Assembly: GCF_003086295.3 (NCBI RefSeq)
Contig: NC_092040.1
Location: 1,302,001 to 1,366,000, forward strand
Reading direction: 5' to 3'
Origin: Arachis hypogaea
Taxonomy: Eukaryota > Streptophyta > Magnoliopsida > Fabales > Fabaceae
DNA: 64,000 nt
Below are positions 9,585 through 19,387 of the stretch, piece by piece. The notes beneath the pieces were generated by a model. It was not told the origin of the DNA. It searched no databases and saw only the letters and a list, made by a program, of their open reading frames with translations. Position 1 is the stretch's first letter. Each line of letters begins with the position of its first letter. The translations under genes were made by a program, and so were the position numbers.

Positions 9585-11246
9585 ATGAATTCTCACTTTG
9601 GCTATGAGTGTAGTTACAATTATGTTGTAGGTGATGAGAACTATAATGAAGTTGTGTATCAAGAATGGGATAATCAAAGGTGGGAAGAGCCATATGCTTA
9701 TGATCAATCCTCATGGCAACAACCCCCACCAATGCACTATGAAGAAGAGCCATTTTTAGATGCATACCAATCAAATGGCTATGGTGAATCTCCTTGTGAT
9801 TTTCAAGAACCACCACCATATGCCTATGAGTCATATCCTCAACATGAACTTCAACCACACTCACAAGCTTATTTTCAACAAACACCTCCATATGACCATG
9901 ATCCTTACCCACCATACCAACCTCCTTTTGAACCATATGAGCCATACATGGAACCACAATTCCAAGATTACTACTCCCAAGAACCACCTCAATACACACC
10001 ACCACCTTACCAAGAAGAACCACCTTCCTATAATGAACCCTTTCTCCAAAATGATGAACCCTCCCATCCACCCCAATCTCTAATGGATGAAACCCTCGGC
10101 GTTCTTCTTCAAGGACAAGAGGAGATGACAAGGGATGTGCAACAATTCATGACCACCTTAGATGAGGTGGTAAACCGGCTAGCATCCCAACTTTTGGACA
10201 CTCAAGGAACTCCCATGGATACATGTGGAGAATCTAAAGAGGAGCATAGCTTAAAGAAGAGATTGGAAACGTCGGTGGAAAAGGAGAAATGCTACTTTGT
10301 GTTAGAACAATTGGAGGAACCTATGACCATTGAAGAAAAGGAAGAAGTGGTTGAAGACTTAGGAGATGCGGAACTTCCATGGGAACCTAGAGTTATAGAA
10401 AACCCCTCCAAGAAGATTGAAGTTGATGTTAAGGAGGAATGTGCACAACCTCCAAGGCATATCCCATATGAAGACTTGGAAGGAGTAAAACAAGAATTGA
10501 GTTCCCTTGGTGATGGAGATCATGCATCCAATCTTCTTGGTGAAGAATCCTTTGAATTTGAAGAACCTTCTCCCAATGAATTTGAAAGTGATATGGAGGT
10601 AGATTTCTCTCGTCCTCCCATTTATGACTTGAGTGATGGAGAAGAGTTAGATGAAGTTGATGAACAAAGGATTGAGAATGAAGAAGTTTATGAGGAGGTG
10701 GAGGCAATCAAGGATGAAAACAAGGGAGTAGAGCTTGCAAGCACAGTGGAGATACCTCTCCCCAAGCCACCACCATCCATTCTCTCATTTAAGTGGGTAA
10801 ATTCCTTATGCTCAAGCTTTATTATTCCCCTTGAATATGGTTTGCTTAAGACGGATGGTCAACTAAGACATATTTGTGGCTTTAAGAGTAAAAAGGAGAT
10901 GGTTAGTGGTTTGAAATATCATTCTAGGTTCATTATGGTTGCATGCTCAAAGCTTAATTGTAAAGGTTGGTGTATAACTAGAATACATGGGCCTAGAAGG
11001 ATGTTTGGTCACTTTTTTGAGAATTCACCTTGCTCACCACCCACATGGATTAATGATAATCAACTTGGAGATGGGTGTGAAGACAAAATATGGGATCCGG
11101 GAACACATGAGGATCAACATTGGGAGCCCATGGTTTGTGAAGAACTCCATCAAAGCTTGGAGATATTAATCTTGAACGATGGAGCTTATTGGAAGTCCAA
11201 GCATTGGTGGAAGTTCCAAGATGAGTACAAGCACAAGCCACCTTGA
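9585..11246 (+). CDS. 553-residue acidic, Pro/Tyr-rich protein of the LTR element, function unknown
   Basis: The frame is open from 9549, but the first ATG is at 9585. Residues about 1-190 are rich in Pro, Tyr, Gln and Glu with many PPY/PPYxxxP clusters. Residues about 190-400 are strongly acidic and probably helical. The last about 150 residues have a different character, rich in Trp, Cys and His (LPKPPPSILSFKWVNSLC, HICGFKSKKEM, LNCKGWC, YWKSKHWWKFQDE). No CCHC knuckle, DTG protease or YxDD motif is present, so it is not an ordinary gag-pol. It occupies the gag position, about 134 bp after the primer site. It could be a divergent gag-like structural protein or a captured gene. The element is very young and the frame is intact. 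Function is unassigned. Confidence 0.75.
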   Translation: MNSHFGYECSYNYVVGDENYNEVVYQEWDNQRWEEPYAYDQSSWQQPPPMHYEEEPFLDAYQSNGYGESPCDFQEPPPYAYESYPQHELQPHSQAYFQQTPPYDHDPYPPYQPPFEPYEPYMEPQFQDYYSQEPPQYTPPPYQEEPPSYNEPFLQNDEPSHPPQSLMDETLGVLLQGQEEMTRDVQQFMTTLDEVVNRLASQLLDTQGTPMDTCGESKEEHSLKKRLETSVEKEKCYFVLEQLEEPMTIEEKEEVVEDLGDAELPWEPRVIENPSKKIEVDVKEECAQPPRHIPYEDLEGVKQELSSLGDGDHASNLLGEESFEFEEPSPNEFESDMEVDFSRPPIYDLSDGEELDEVDEQRIENEEVYEEVEAIKDENKGVELASTVEIPLPKPPPSILSFKWVNSLCSSFIIPLEYGLLKTDGQLRHICGFKSKKEMVSGLKYHSRFIMVACSKLNCKGWCITRIHGPRRMFGHFFENSPCSPPTWINDNQLGDGCEDKIWDPGTHEDQHWEPMVCEELHQSLEILILNDGAYWKSKHWWKFQDEYKHKPP

Positions 11247-11294
11247 GAGAAGCTCCCCATAAGTCCAACTTAAGGACAATAAACAAAAGTGCTA

Positions 11295-11312
11295 GGTGGG
11301 AGACAACCCACC
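11295..11312 (+). repeat. Perfect 6 bp stem-loop after the element ORF
   Basis: GGTGGG (11295-11300), loop AGACAA, then CCCACC (11307-11312), directly followed by ATGG. It lies 48 bp after the stop codon of the long frame. The following ATG opens only about ten codons. A structural or packaging role in the RNA is possible but not shown. Confidence 0.6.
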
Positions 11313-11514
11313 ATGGTAACTTCTTTTCATTTCCCCTTTTTGTAAATATTGGTAAAAATTAGTTTAATTTCGTGTTTTGTTTAGTTAGTTGAGTATCCTT
11401 GGTAGTTTAGCATGTCAAATAAGGTTTTATGGTATTTTGGTAGATGCTTGGAGGTTTAGAATGCTTGGATTGGTGCAAAAACATAGCAAAAAAAAAAACT
11501 TTGAAAAACAGAGC

Positions 11515-11770
11515 ACCACCCACGCGTACGCGCACCTCATGCGTACCCGCACATCATGCATTTTGGACCATCCACGCACGCGCGCCATGCGTGCGTACGC
11601 GTGGATTGAGAAGTTCCACATTCCATACATTTTCCAGAGAGTTAGGCCCGCACTGTGCGCGCGTTGTGCCTTTGGCACAACCCCACTTGCGCGTACGCGC
11701 ACATGACGCGTACGTGCCACTCTCGAAATAAACCATCCGCGCGCGCGCGGCATGCGCGCGTACGCGTGAA
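11515..11770 (+). repeat. CpG-rich CGCGTACGCG-type cluster in the LTR element
   Basis: Within AT-rich surroundings, this quarter-kilobase contains many overlapping words such as ACGCGTACGCGC, GCGTGCGTACGCG, GCGCGTACGCGC and GCGCGCGCGGCATGCGCGCG. Many are self-complementary. Related words (GCGCGAACGCGC, ACGCGCACGCGCC) occur in the LTRs at 8298-8330 and 14682-14714. CpG is usually lost from methylated transposons, so its density here is noteworthy. The open frames through it on both strands are by-products of the palindromic repeats. Confidence 0.75.
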
Positions 11771-11889
11771 TTTCCTTCCTTCACCGCATTTCTTTTCTTC
11801 TCCTTTTTCTATTTCTTTCCTTCTCCTTTCTTCTTTCCTTCTTCTACCCCTCATCCAACACTTCCAAACACCATGGATAACCATTTATT

Positions 11890-11950
11890 TTAGTTAGTTA
11901 ATTAGTTAGTTAATTAGTTAGTTAGTTAGTTTGTTAGTTAGTTTTAGTTT
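11890..11950 (+). repeat. TTAG/TTAAT short tandem repeat
   Basis: An uninterrupted run of TTAGTTAGTTAATTAG-type units forms a simple repeat within the non-coding part of the LTR element. It has no coding meaning. Confidence 0.8.
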
Positions 11951-12682
11951 AGTTTTCATTTTATTTTCTCTCTTTTCATCATAAGTGTTGGATTATTGAC
12001 TTTGTTTACTATGCATTGCTTCCCCCTTATTGCCTAAATGCTAATTTAGCATTAATGTTTTTAGATAATCTTTGTTGGATCCTATGATTGAGGTTATATT
12101 TTGCTACTTGGTCTTAAGTTTTTCATGCTTATCTTTTGAAAAATACCAAGTGATGAGAATTGCCTTCGAGCTTGTAACTCTTCTTGAATTACATGATTTG
12201 GCCACCATGTGATTTGAGCCTTATTTTGTGATTAGGTAACCTCTTGATGGATGATGTTATGCATTTACCTTAATGCATTGTATTTCATGATCATATGCAT
12301 CCATATGTGTTTGACTTGAATGCTTTCATGCTTCTTTAATGCTTGTTTTACCTTACAAGTTTACTTAAAGCATCTCAAGCATACTAGAATGAGTAAAGTG
12401 CATGCTTCTTTTGTGACATAACTTTTATGCTAATGTGTGTTCTAAACCACGCAATTTAGAATTCACACACCTATTTGTCATTAATGTCACACTAATTCAC
12501 TCACTCAATTCTAGTGATTTACCTCATTCCAACAAAGTATGCTTCCTTGATTTTGTATTGTCTCATCTTATGGTGTTATATTTTTGTTTTTCACAAATGA
12601 TGCACCACAAGCAATAACGGAGGCAAGACTAAGAACACGTAGCAATCCGGAGAGTCGCCGTACCCCCTTGCTCATCTTTGAG

Positions 12683-12721
12683 TGCACCGAGGACGGTGCA
12701 AACTTTTAAGTGTGGGGAGGT
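12683..12721 (+). promoter_or_regulatory. Stem-loop followed by a candidate central polypurine tract
   Basis: TGCACCG (12683-12689) pairs perfectly with CGGTGCA (12694-12700) across an AGGA loop. Four bases later begins TTTAAGTGTGGGGAGGT (12705-12721). This is identical over all 17 bases to the sequence that ends directly at the right LTR (14224-14240). The duplicate of the 3' purine tract could prime a second plus-strand start during reverse transcription, as a central PPT does in some retroelements. That function is inferred. Confidence 0.6.
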
Positions 12722-14223
12722 CATCCGACCGATCGGCGATTTTGGGTGACAAATTTCTAATCCCAATACTTTTGCATTTCATTTTAGGTTCTTAGGATTT
12801 TTACTTGCATTTTCTTAGTTTTTGCATATATATACAAAATAAGCTTAGTCAAAATAACGAAATTTTTCAAGGATTTCTATCTATAGGGCACCAATTGATT
12901 TGAGTGAAAAACTTTTCATTAAACTTGCTTGAATTATATATCTTGTGGATCATATTTTTGAGCTAAGAACACAAGCAAGTGAGATTTGAGCCTAATGGTG
13001 TGGTTACATAACCACCCTATAACCACTTATTTTCCTTCTTGTGTGCATTATTCTCTTTCTATGAATGTAATCTTTGATTTGTTTGATTCTTTATGTCCAT
13101 TATTTTGTGTATTCATGCATTTATATGATTGAGGCCATCATTTCATTAGCTCACTTATCCAAAAAGCCTTACCTTTTATATTCCTTTGTTAGCCAATTTG
13201 AGTCTACGCTTAACCCACTTGTTCTTATTTTAGCACATTACAAGCCTTAAAGCGAAAAACAATAAATGTCCTTATTTGGATCTTTGATTAGCTTAGGCTA
13301 GTGTGTGTGAGTATCATTCAAGTGTGGAAACCTTGGGACATTGGGTGAATAAAAGGGTAGTTTTGTATTATTATTGAAAATATTTGGAATTGGGTACATA
13401 CTCATGTATTGATCAATTGTAAAACCTTATGCATTGAGATTCTTGTATATAGAAAGAAAAAAATGAGAAAAACAAAAAAAAAGAAAAGAAAAATAATATG
13501 GAAAATAAAAAAAGAAAAAAATAGAAAAAGAAAGAAAAAGAAGAAAAAGAAAGAAATAAAAAGGGGACAAAATGCCCCAAATCAAAGTATAGTCCAATAA
13601 AATCAATGCATAGGTATTGTGAAATTAAAAAGGAATACATGAGTATGTGAAAAAGTGAGGAATGGGTAGTTAGATTAGAACTTAATTGTATAGGATGTCA
13701 TAGGTTAGGTGGGAAGTTTAAGCTTATCAAAGATTCAAATTTCAAACTCACTTAACCAAATATGCATCCTACCTTGACCCTAACCCCATTACAACCTAAA
13801 GAAAAGACCTCATGATACTTGTATGCATGCATGAAATATATGTCGATTGTTAGAAGAAAAACAAATCTTAGAAAGCATAATTAGGAGAGAATTGAGTGAA
13901 TCAACCCTAAACACTTGAGTGAATAGAGTGCAAATACATCCGGTGAGGGTTTGATGCTCAATTACATGTTTCCACCAATGATCATCTCCTTTCATGCAAG
14001 TTTGTAAAAATATTTAATAACTCAATTCAATTGTGGTTTGGCATAGTTGTTAATACCTTTTGCCCTTGTGCGCATATATGCTTCTTGGGAATTAATTTAT
14101 TTTGACCAAGCAATTGCATTCATGTAGATAGTTGCATATAGGTAGATTGCATTTAGTTAGTTTTCATTGAATAAATGTTGATCCCTTTGCTTTCTCTTGG
14201 TTTAAGCATGAGGACATGCTTGG
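12722..14223 (+). other. Non-coding interior of the LTR element between the two purine tracts
   Basis: About 1.5 kb without a supported frame. It contains an A-rich, G-interrupted tract at about 13450-13565 (AAAAAGAAAAG-type), which gives lysine-rich pseudo-frames on one strand and phenylalanine-rich ones on the other. No RT or integrase motif was found on either strand. Confidence 0.7.
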
Positions 14224-14240
14224 TTTAAGTGTGGGGAGGT
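14224..14240 (+). promoter_or_regulatory. 3' polypurine tract
   Basis: TTTAAGTGTGGGGAGGT ends at the base before the right LTR (TGAC at 14241). This is the normal position of the plus-strand primer. An identical copy lies at 12705-12721. Confidence 0.85.
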
Positions 14241-15813
14241 TGACAAACCCCAATTTGACGGTTTATCTTGTATTGATTTTAGGGGGTTTTATAACCTTTT
14301 ACCCACATTTATTCAATAAAATAGCATGGTTTTGTATATTCTCCTTTAATTGTGCTTAAGAGTGAAAACATGCTTTTTAGGCCTTAAAATAGCTAAATCT
14401 AATTCACCTTGATTCCATTAGATGCCTTGATATGTTTGTTAAGTGATTTAAGGTTTAGGAGGCAAAGATTGGATCAAGGGAATGAAGAAAGAAGCATGAA
14501 AAGTTGGAGAACTCATGAAGAAATGAAAGAACCGGAAAGCTGTCAAGCCGACCTCTTCGCACTTAAACGACCATAACTTGAGCTACAGAGGTCCAAATGA
14601 TGCGGTTCCAGTTGGGTTAGAAAGCTAACATCCGGGGCTTCGAAACGATATAAGATTTGCCATAGTTGCTACACGTATGGTGGCGCGAACGCGCATAGTA
14701 CGCGCACGCGCCGTTGCTGCCATATGGTCCACTTAAAGCAACACATGGCCAGCGATTTTAGAAGCCTTGTGGGCCCAATCCAACTCATTTCTGATGCTAT
14801 TTAAGCCAAGGATTGAAGGGGGAATGAACATACTTCACACACTTTACCATATCTAGTTACCATTAGTTTTAGTTTAGTAGTTAGAATTAGTTTCTAGAGA
14901 GAGAAGCTCTCACTTCTCTCTAGAATTAGGATTAGGATTAGGATTAGTTCTTAGATCTAGGTTTTAATCTTTGCTTTCTTCTACTTCTACCTTTCAATTC
15001 TTTGTTGTTACATTCATCTTCCTCTATTCTTTTGTTGTAATTTCCTTTATGTTGTTCTTATACTTTGATTGTAGATCCACTTTTGTTCCTTCCATTTTCT
15101 TTCAATTCAATAAGAGGTAATTCATAATAATTGTTCTTCTTTGCTTTTCTATTGTTGATCTCTTGCCTTTGTAGTTAGATCTCTCTTTAATTCTTGCAAT
15201 GCATGTTGTTTACTTTTATTGCCTTTTATGTGTTTGTTGAAATGCCTCTTCTAGATATAGTATAGATTTTGTTCCTCTTGGCCTAGGTAGAGTAATTAGT
15301 GACACTTGAGTTATCTAATTCCTTTGTTGATTGATAATTGGAGAGATTGCTAATTGGGTTGGGGTGCACTAAAGCTAGTCTTTCCTTGGGAGTTGGCTAG
15401 GACTTGTGGCTCAAGTCAATTCATCCACTTGACTTTCCTTTCTTTATTAAGGGTTAACTAAGTGGTAGCAATGAACAATTCTCATCACAATTGAGAAGGA
15501 TAACTAGGATAGGACTTCTAGTTCTCATATCTTGCCAAGAGCTTTGTTAGTTGTTAGTTTATTCTCATTGCCATTTATATTTCTTGTCCAAAATCTTAAA
15601 AACCCCAAATATGATTCACAACCAATAACAAGACACTTCATTACAATTCCTAGGGAGAACGACCCGAGGTCCAATACTTCGGTTATTAATTTTAGGGGTT
15701 TGTTACTTGTGACAAACAATTTTTTGTATGAAAGGATTATTGCTTGGTTTAGAAACTATACTTCGACGAGATTTTATTTGAGAAATTCTAAACCGTCAAA
15801 AATCTAATCGTCA
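14241..15813 (+). repeat. Right LTR of the young LTR element
   Basis: 1,573 bp, the same length as the left LTR, with three substitutions in my by-eye comparison. It ends ATCTAATCGTCA and is followed directly by the GCCCG duplication. Confidence 0.95.
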
Positions 15814-15818
15814 GCCCG
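15814..15818. repeat. 5 bp target-site duplication (GCCCG), right copy
   Basis: Matches 7852-7856 exactly. LINE ORF2 sequence resumes here. Confidence 0.95.
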
Positions 15819-17173
15819 GCGCCTTAAAAGAATGCATACTGAAAACGGCCGACTTAACTTCTTCCAGAGTAACTGGCGTTGTGAGGCTACAACAGGCTTC
15901 ATCATTCAGGGAAGGTAGCGGCACATCACCAAGACAACCTAAGTCTACATCCTCCGACTGGCAGAATAGGTGTTTATAAAAGGATTCAGCTTCCCTTCTA
16001 AGGACATCCGGGTCCGTTTCCCATACCCCATCTTGAAGAAAAAGACCATGAATATTATTATGTTTTCTCCGTACAAGAGTCTGGACATAAAAGAATTTGG
16101 TATTTCTATCCCCAAATTTTACCCACTGCTCTCTGGATTTTTGAAACCATAGAAGTTCCTCCTGCACAAGCGTGTTATTAAATTCTTCAATTAGTTGTTT
16201 TTCTTTTTGCTGCATAGACAAATCCTTCATTACTTCAAGTCGCTTCTGAAGGAAATTAATCTGTCTCTCCAATTTGCATTTCCTAACGAAAATGTTGCCG
16301 AACACTTTAGAATTAAACTCCAAAGAGTTCTTCTGCACTTCTGAAAGCTTGCCATGCATCTCTTTGTAGCCAGCCTGCCATGACTGGTTCACAATATTTC
16401 TGTACTCCGGATGAGTTACCCAAGCCGCAATAAACCGAAAAGGTCTATTCTTTTTCGGTTGGGGACGACCTACACAGCGCACTAGGATAGGACAATGATC
16501 AGACTGAAGCCTATTTAAAATTTCTGCATAAGCCTCTGGAAAGAGAGATAGCCAGCCACTATTGATACAGACCCGGTCAAGTTTTTTCACCACCTCAACA
16601 CCATTTTTAACCCTTCTGTACCAAGAAAACCGTCTTCCAATAGTCTTCAAGTCAAACAGATTACTATCCCCTAGAGATGTAGCAAGCCGATCTGCATGAC
16701 GACTCGAGAAGAGGCAACCCTTAGATTCATGAGAGAATAGTACTTCATTAAAATCACCAAGAACAATCCATGGCCCACAGAAAGACGAAGACTGAGTAAC
16801 AAGATAATCCCATAGCAGAACTCTGGTATTAAATTGAGGACTACCATAGATACCACTGCACCTCCAAATCACATTATTTACCTGAACCTCAACTGTAACA
16901 CACTGATCGAAAGCATCAACCCATTTGCAGTGAACACCCTGCATTGCAGAAAGGAACCAGATACCCCCCCTTATGTCCTGACGCCTCCACTATACCAATA
17001 GGGTGATAACCAAGTCTTTCCCAGAACAGTTTCAAGTGTTGAAAAGGACAATGAGTTTCAACCACAATAAAAATTACAGGTTTAAATTTCCTAACCAGCT
17101 CTTTACAATTCACCCGGGCTAACTTATTAGAAGCACCCCTAATATTCCAAACTATTATATTTAAGCTATCCAT
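15819..17173 (-). pseudogene. LINE ORF2, 5' part: AP-type endonuclease and start of RT (broken)
   Basis: ORF2 begins at ATG 17173 (MDSLNIIVWNIRG), 51 bp after the ORF1 stop. Endonuclease motifs in order: WNIRGASN, the ETH metal-binding site, GIYGSP, WIVLGDFNEVL, then SDHCPIL near 16490. This is the apurinic-type endonuclease that nicks the target. The frame breaks at a run of seven C (16964-16970, seven G on the coding strand). Reading six G restores the frame, so one base was probably gained by slippage. The long frame from 16944 then runs to the LTR element insertion at KAPG. Confidence 0.9.
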
Positions 17174-17224
17174 AATATAAAATATAAAATTATAAAACAA
17201 GGAAATCAAAGTGCTTCACCAACC

Positions 17225-18598
17225 TCAGACCGAGGCTTGCCCAGCAGAAGTGACTCCCGTGACCTTCAGATTTTCCGGATCTCCATGGAATGTCTCCTTA
17301 TTCTTGCATATCGACGCAATAACAGCCGGCAACGCGCCTTTTTTCACCAATGGAACCGCCACGGTAACATCCTCCTTCACGGTTGCAGGAAGACATGACG
17401 ATGCTTCCACCACCGTGCCTCCAATCTTCTCAACTGGCGAGCTCTGTAGGGACCCCGGCCTTGGTCGTTTCCGGAGAGAGGACCCGCAAGGTACTGGGGT
17501 GTGTCGGGTTGAGGAGATCGACGTCTCACCAACACGGAAAGCGCTGTGTCCGACCTTGACTCGTGACCCGACCCTGGCGCGATAAGAGCTGGATCCACTC
17601 GTGTGAGAGAAGTGGATGGTGGGCCTGATCACTCTATCCGAATCAGTTCTGGATTGAGTGCCTCTTTGGACCTTGTTAGATTGCTTCTGGCCCAGCTTGG
17701 TTTTACCTTTCCTCACAACTTGCTCCCAGCCTGGTTCATCATGCATGCAAGCCTCCTCAACATTATTTCCTTCCAAATTATTAGCCTCTAGATCCTTTTG
17801 TAAACTCGGTGCAGGATTCTCGCCAGTAACGCCACCTACCACATCAGGTTCTACTTCATTTGAATTATGAATTTTGGTCTCAGGATGTGGCACTACCTGT
17901 GTACCGTCTCGTGACTTGGTGGCATCGGAATCAGCACTCTTTCCTTCCCTAGAGTCTCTACCCAAGCACTGTGCTATATCGTGACCATAACGTGCACAAG
18001 AGTTACAAATTAAATTTAAACTTTCATACTCCACTACATGAGTTACGCCTTCCACAATGATATGCTTGATCACTGGCAGTCCTAAATTTATTTGAACACA
18101 TACTCGGGCATATCGTCCTCTCTCAGCCAACTTAGTGGCTAAGTCCACTTTGATGGGAACTCCTATTGCAAAAGCAATACGCATCATGGCTTGTTCCTGA
18201 TAGCACCAGATTGGGAGCCCCGAAATCCGAACCCATACAAGTGTAGACCCGAAGGATTCCTCACATGGCCGAAAATCTATATCCCACGGTTTTACAGCAA
18301 CATAGTGTCCTTCAATCAACCACGGGCCACCAAGCATGACCTTCTCACGATCTTCACCTGCATCGAATTTTACCATGAAGTACCCAAACCCCACATCAAG
18401 CAGATCAAAGCCACCTTTGATGCGCCAAACCATCTGAAGCTTGTGTGAAAGAGCTGTGTAACTATAATTTTTATCAAGAACCTTTATCACCAAAGCTTCT
18501 CGATAAGGCTCTGCCAAACAAAGCTTGGCTTCTTCAGTGAAGTTTACACATGGAGGTTGGGAACCGCCCTGCTTGCCCACCACTATCGCTATAGTATC
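17225..18598 (-). CDS. LINE ORF1, RNA-binding gag-like protein (5' partial)
   Basis: The frame is open from the truncated LINE end to a stop at 17225, about 455 residues, and has no ATG at its start (it reads DTIAIVVGKQGG). The first about 200 residues match the DUF4283 pattern (LVIKVLDKNYSY, GYFMVKFD, GGPWLIEGHYVAVKPWD, VWVRISGLP). They are followed by a CCHC knuckle, CNSCARYGHDIAQC (C-X2-C-X4-H-X4-C). The C-terminal half is low-complexity and basic. In plant L1 elements this protein binds the element RNA. The frame has no internal stop, unlike ORF2. Loss of the start makes expression unlikely. Confidence 0.85.
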   Translation of the reverse strand, partial: DTIAIVVGKQGGSQPPCVNFTEEAKLCLAEPYREALVIKVLDKNYSYTALSHKLQMVWRIKGGFDLLDVGFGYFMVKFDAGEDREKVMLGGPWLIEGHYVAVKPWDIDFRPCEESFGSTLVWVRISGLPIWCYQEQAMMRIAFAIGVPIKVDLATKLAERGRYARVCVQINLGLPVIKHIIVEGVTHVVEYESLNLICNSCARYGHDIAQCLGRDSREGKSADSDATKSRDGTQVVPHPETKIHNSNEVEPDVVGGVTGENPAPSLQKDLEANNLEGNNVEEACMHDEPGWEQVVRKGKTKLGQKQSNKVQRGTQSRTDSDRVIRPTIHFSHTSGSSSYRARVGSRVKVGHSAFRVGETSISSTRHTPVPCGSSLRKRPRPGSLQSSPVEKIGGTVVEASSCLPATVKEDVTVAVPLVKKGALPAVIASICKNKETFHGDPENLKVTGVTSAGQASV

Positions 18599-18599
18599 C

Positions 18600-18613
18600 T
18601 CCTAAATGTATTT
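18600..18613. repeat. LINE target-site duplication, right copy
   Basis: TCCTAAATGTATTT, identical to 5137-5150. On the minus strand the LINE 5' end follows it directly, which shows that the 5' truncation happened at insertion. Confidence 0.85.
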
Positions 18614-18969
18614 GAGAGCATTTATGGTATGAGAAAGATGAAAATAAATCATTGAGTAAAAGAAAAAACAAAACTATGAAATATGTGCTTTGATTATTAT
18701 GTAAAAAAAAAAATAATACACTGTAGTGAATTTATACACACTTAAAAAGAGAAAACTAAATATTAGTGTGAAAATCAGCATCCTATAACAAATTGTAACA
18801 AATTTTAACTTTTACCCTTTTTTTTACTTATTTCCTTAACACCTCTTTTCCTCAAACTTATATTATGAGGGGATTATTTCTTATAGTAAGTTTGACTTTA
18901 AACTTCTCAAACAACTTTATGGACAGAAATTTCATTAGTAACTTTGCTTTGTTTGTGACACCTCCATAA

Positions 18970-19387
18970 TGTTGGGAATAATACACCATTTTCTTTTGAG
19001 AAAATATCTTTCACAGAGAAATAAAATAGACACAATCACAACACAAGAATTTAACGTGGAAATTCCAATTATTGGAGAAAAAATCACAGCCGTTGCTAAA
19101 TGACAACCAAAGAATATCACTATGTGAAAATTGTTACAACACATAGACTTCTTTCTCTCTAACACCGACACCCCAGTACACCGACACTCTCAAAGCAAAT
19201 ATTTAACTACACCTCACAACACTCTCTAATCAAAAGGTATAGAGGAAAAGAAAAGTCAGATACAAGATTTAAGTGTTTCCGACTTGTGCAAAAAATATGG
19301 AGAACTTAGCCTCATATTTATAGCCTAGGCCACCCACTCCATTTGTTATCCTAAGCAATGTGGGACTAATTCAACTAAATTCTAACA
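18970..19387 (-). repeat. 3' LTR of the gag-only element
   Basis: 418 bp. Comparison by eye with 20831-21248 gives about 21 substitutions and no length change (about 5%), so this element is much older than the one at 7857-15813. Confidence 0.9.

Larger units (their letters stand above)
7857..15813 (+). mobile_element. Young non-autonomous LTR retrotransposon, complete
   Basis: Total length is 7,957 bp, with two LTRs of exactly 1,573 bp, TG...CA ends and a perfect 5 bp duplication. After the left LTR comes a primer-binding site complementary to the tRNA-Asp 3' end. Before the right LTR is a purine tract. The internal 4.8 kb holds one long open frame (9585-11246). I see no protease, reverse transcriptase, RNase H or integrase in any frame, so the element must use enzymes from another element. 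The primer site and LTR size suggest a Ty3/gypsy helper. Peanut is known to have gypsy families with non-autonomous partners (FIDEL/Feral, Pipoka/Pipa). Whether this is one of them cannot be settled without a search. Confidence 0.93.
5151..18599 (-). mobile_element. L1-type LINE, 5'-truncated, split by a younger LTR element
   Basis: A non-LTR retrotransposon is bounded by identical 14 bp duplications (5137-5150 and 18600-18613) and has a poly-A tail at 5151-5158. Without the inserted element (7857-15813) and its 5 bp duplication, the LINE is about 5.49 kb. Read on the minus strand the order is ORF1 (DUF4283-like plus CCHC knuckle), a short spacer, then ORF2 with endonuclease, reverse transcriptase, zinc-binding and RNase H regions. 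This is the usual order for plant L1-clade LINEs. The 5' end falls inside ORF1, so the start codon is missing. Several stops and two frameshifts make this copy non-functional. Confidence 0.9.

Noticed and set aside
9583..10131. 182-residue minus-strand frame opposite the LTR element ORF
   Set aside because: It is a shadow of the Pro/Tyr-rich coding frame on the plus strand. It has His/Val-rich biased composition and no domain.
11427..11897. Several Arg/Ala-rich frames on both strands
   Set aside because: They arise from the palindromic CGCGTACGCG repeats, which are open in many frames. No domain or start context.
13409..13640. Lysine-rich plus-strand and phenylalanine-rich minus-strand frames
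   Set aside because: A/G-rich simple sequence gives such frames automatically.
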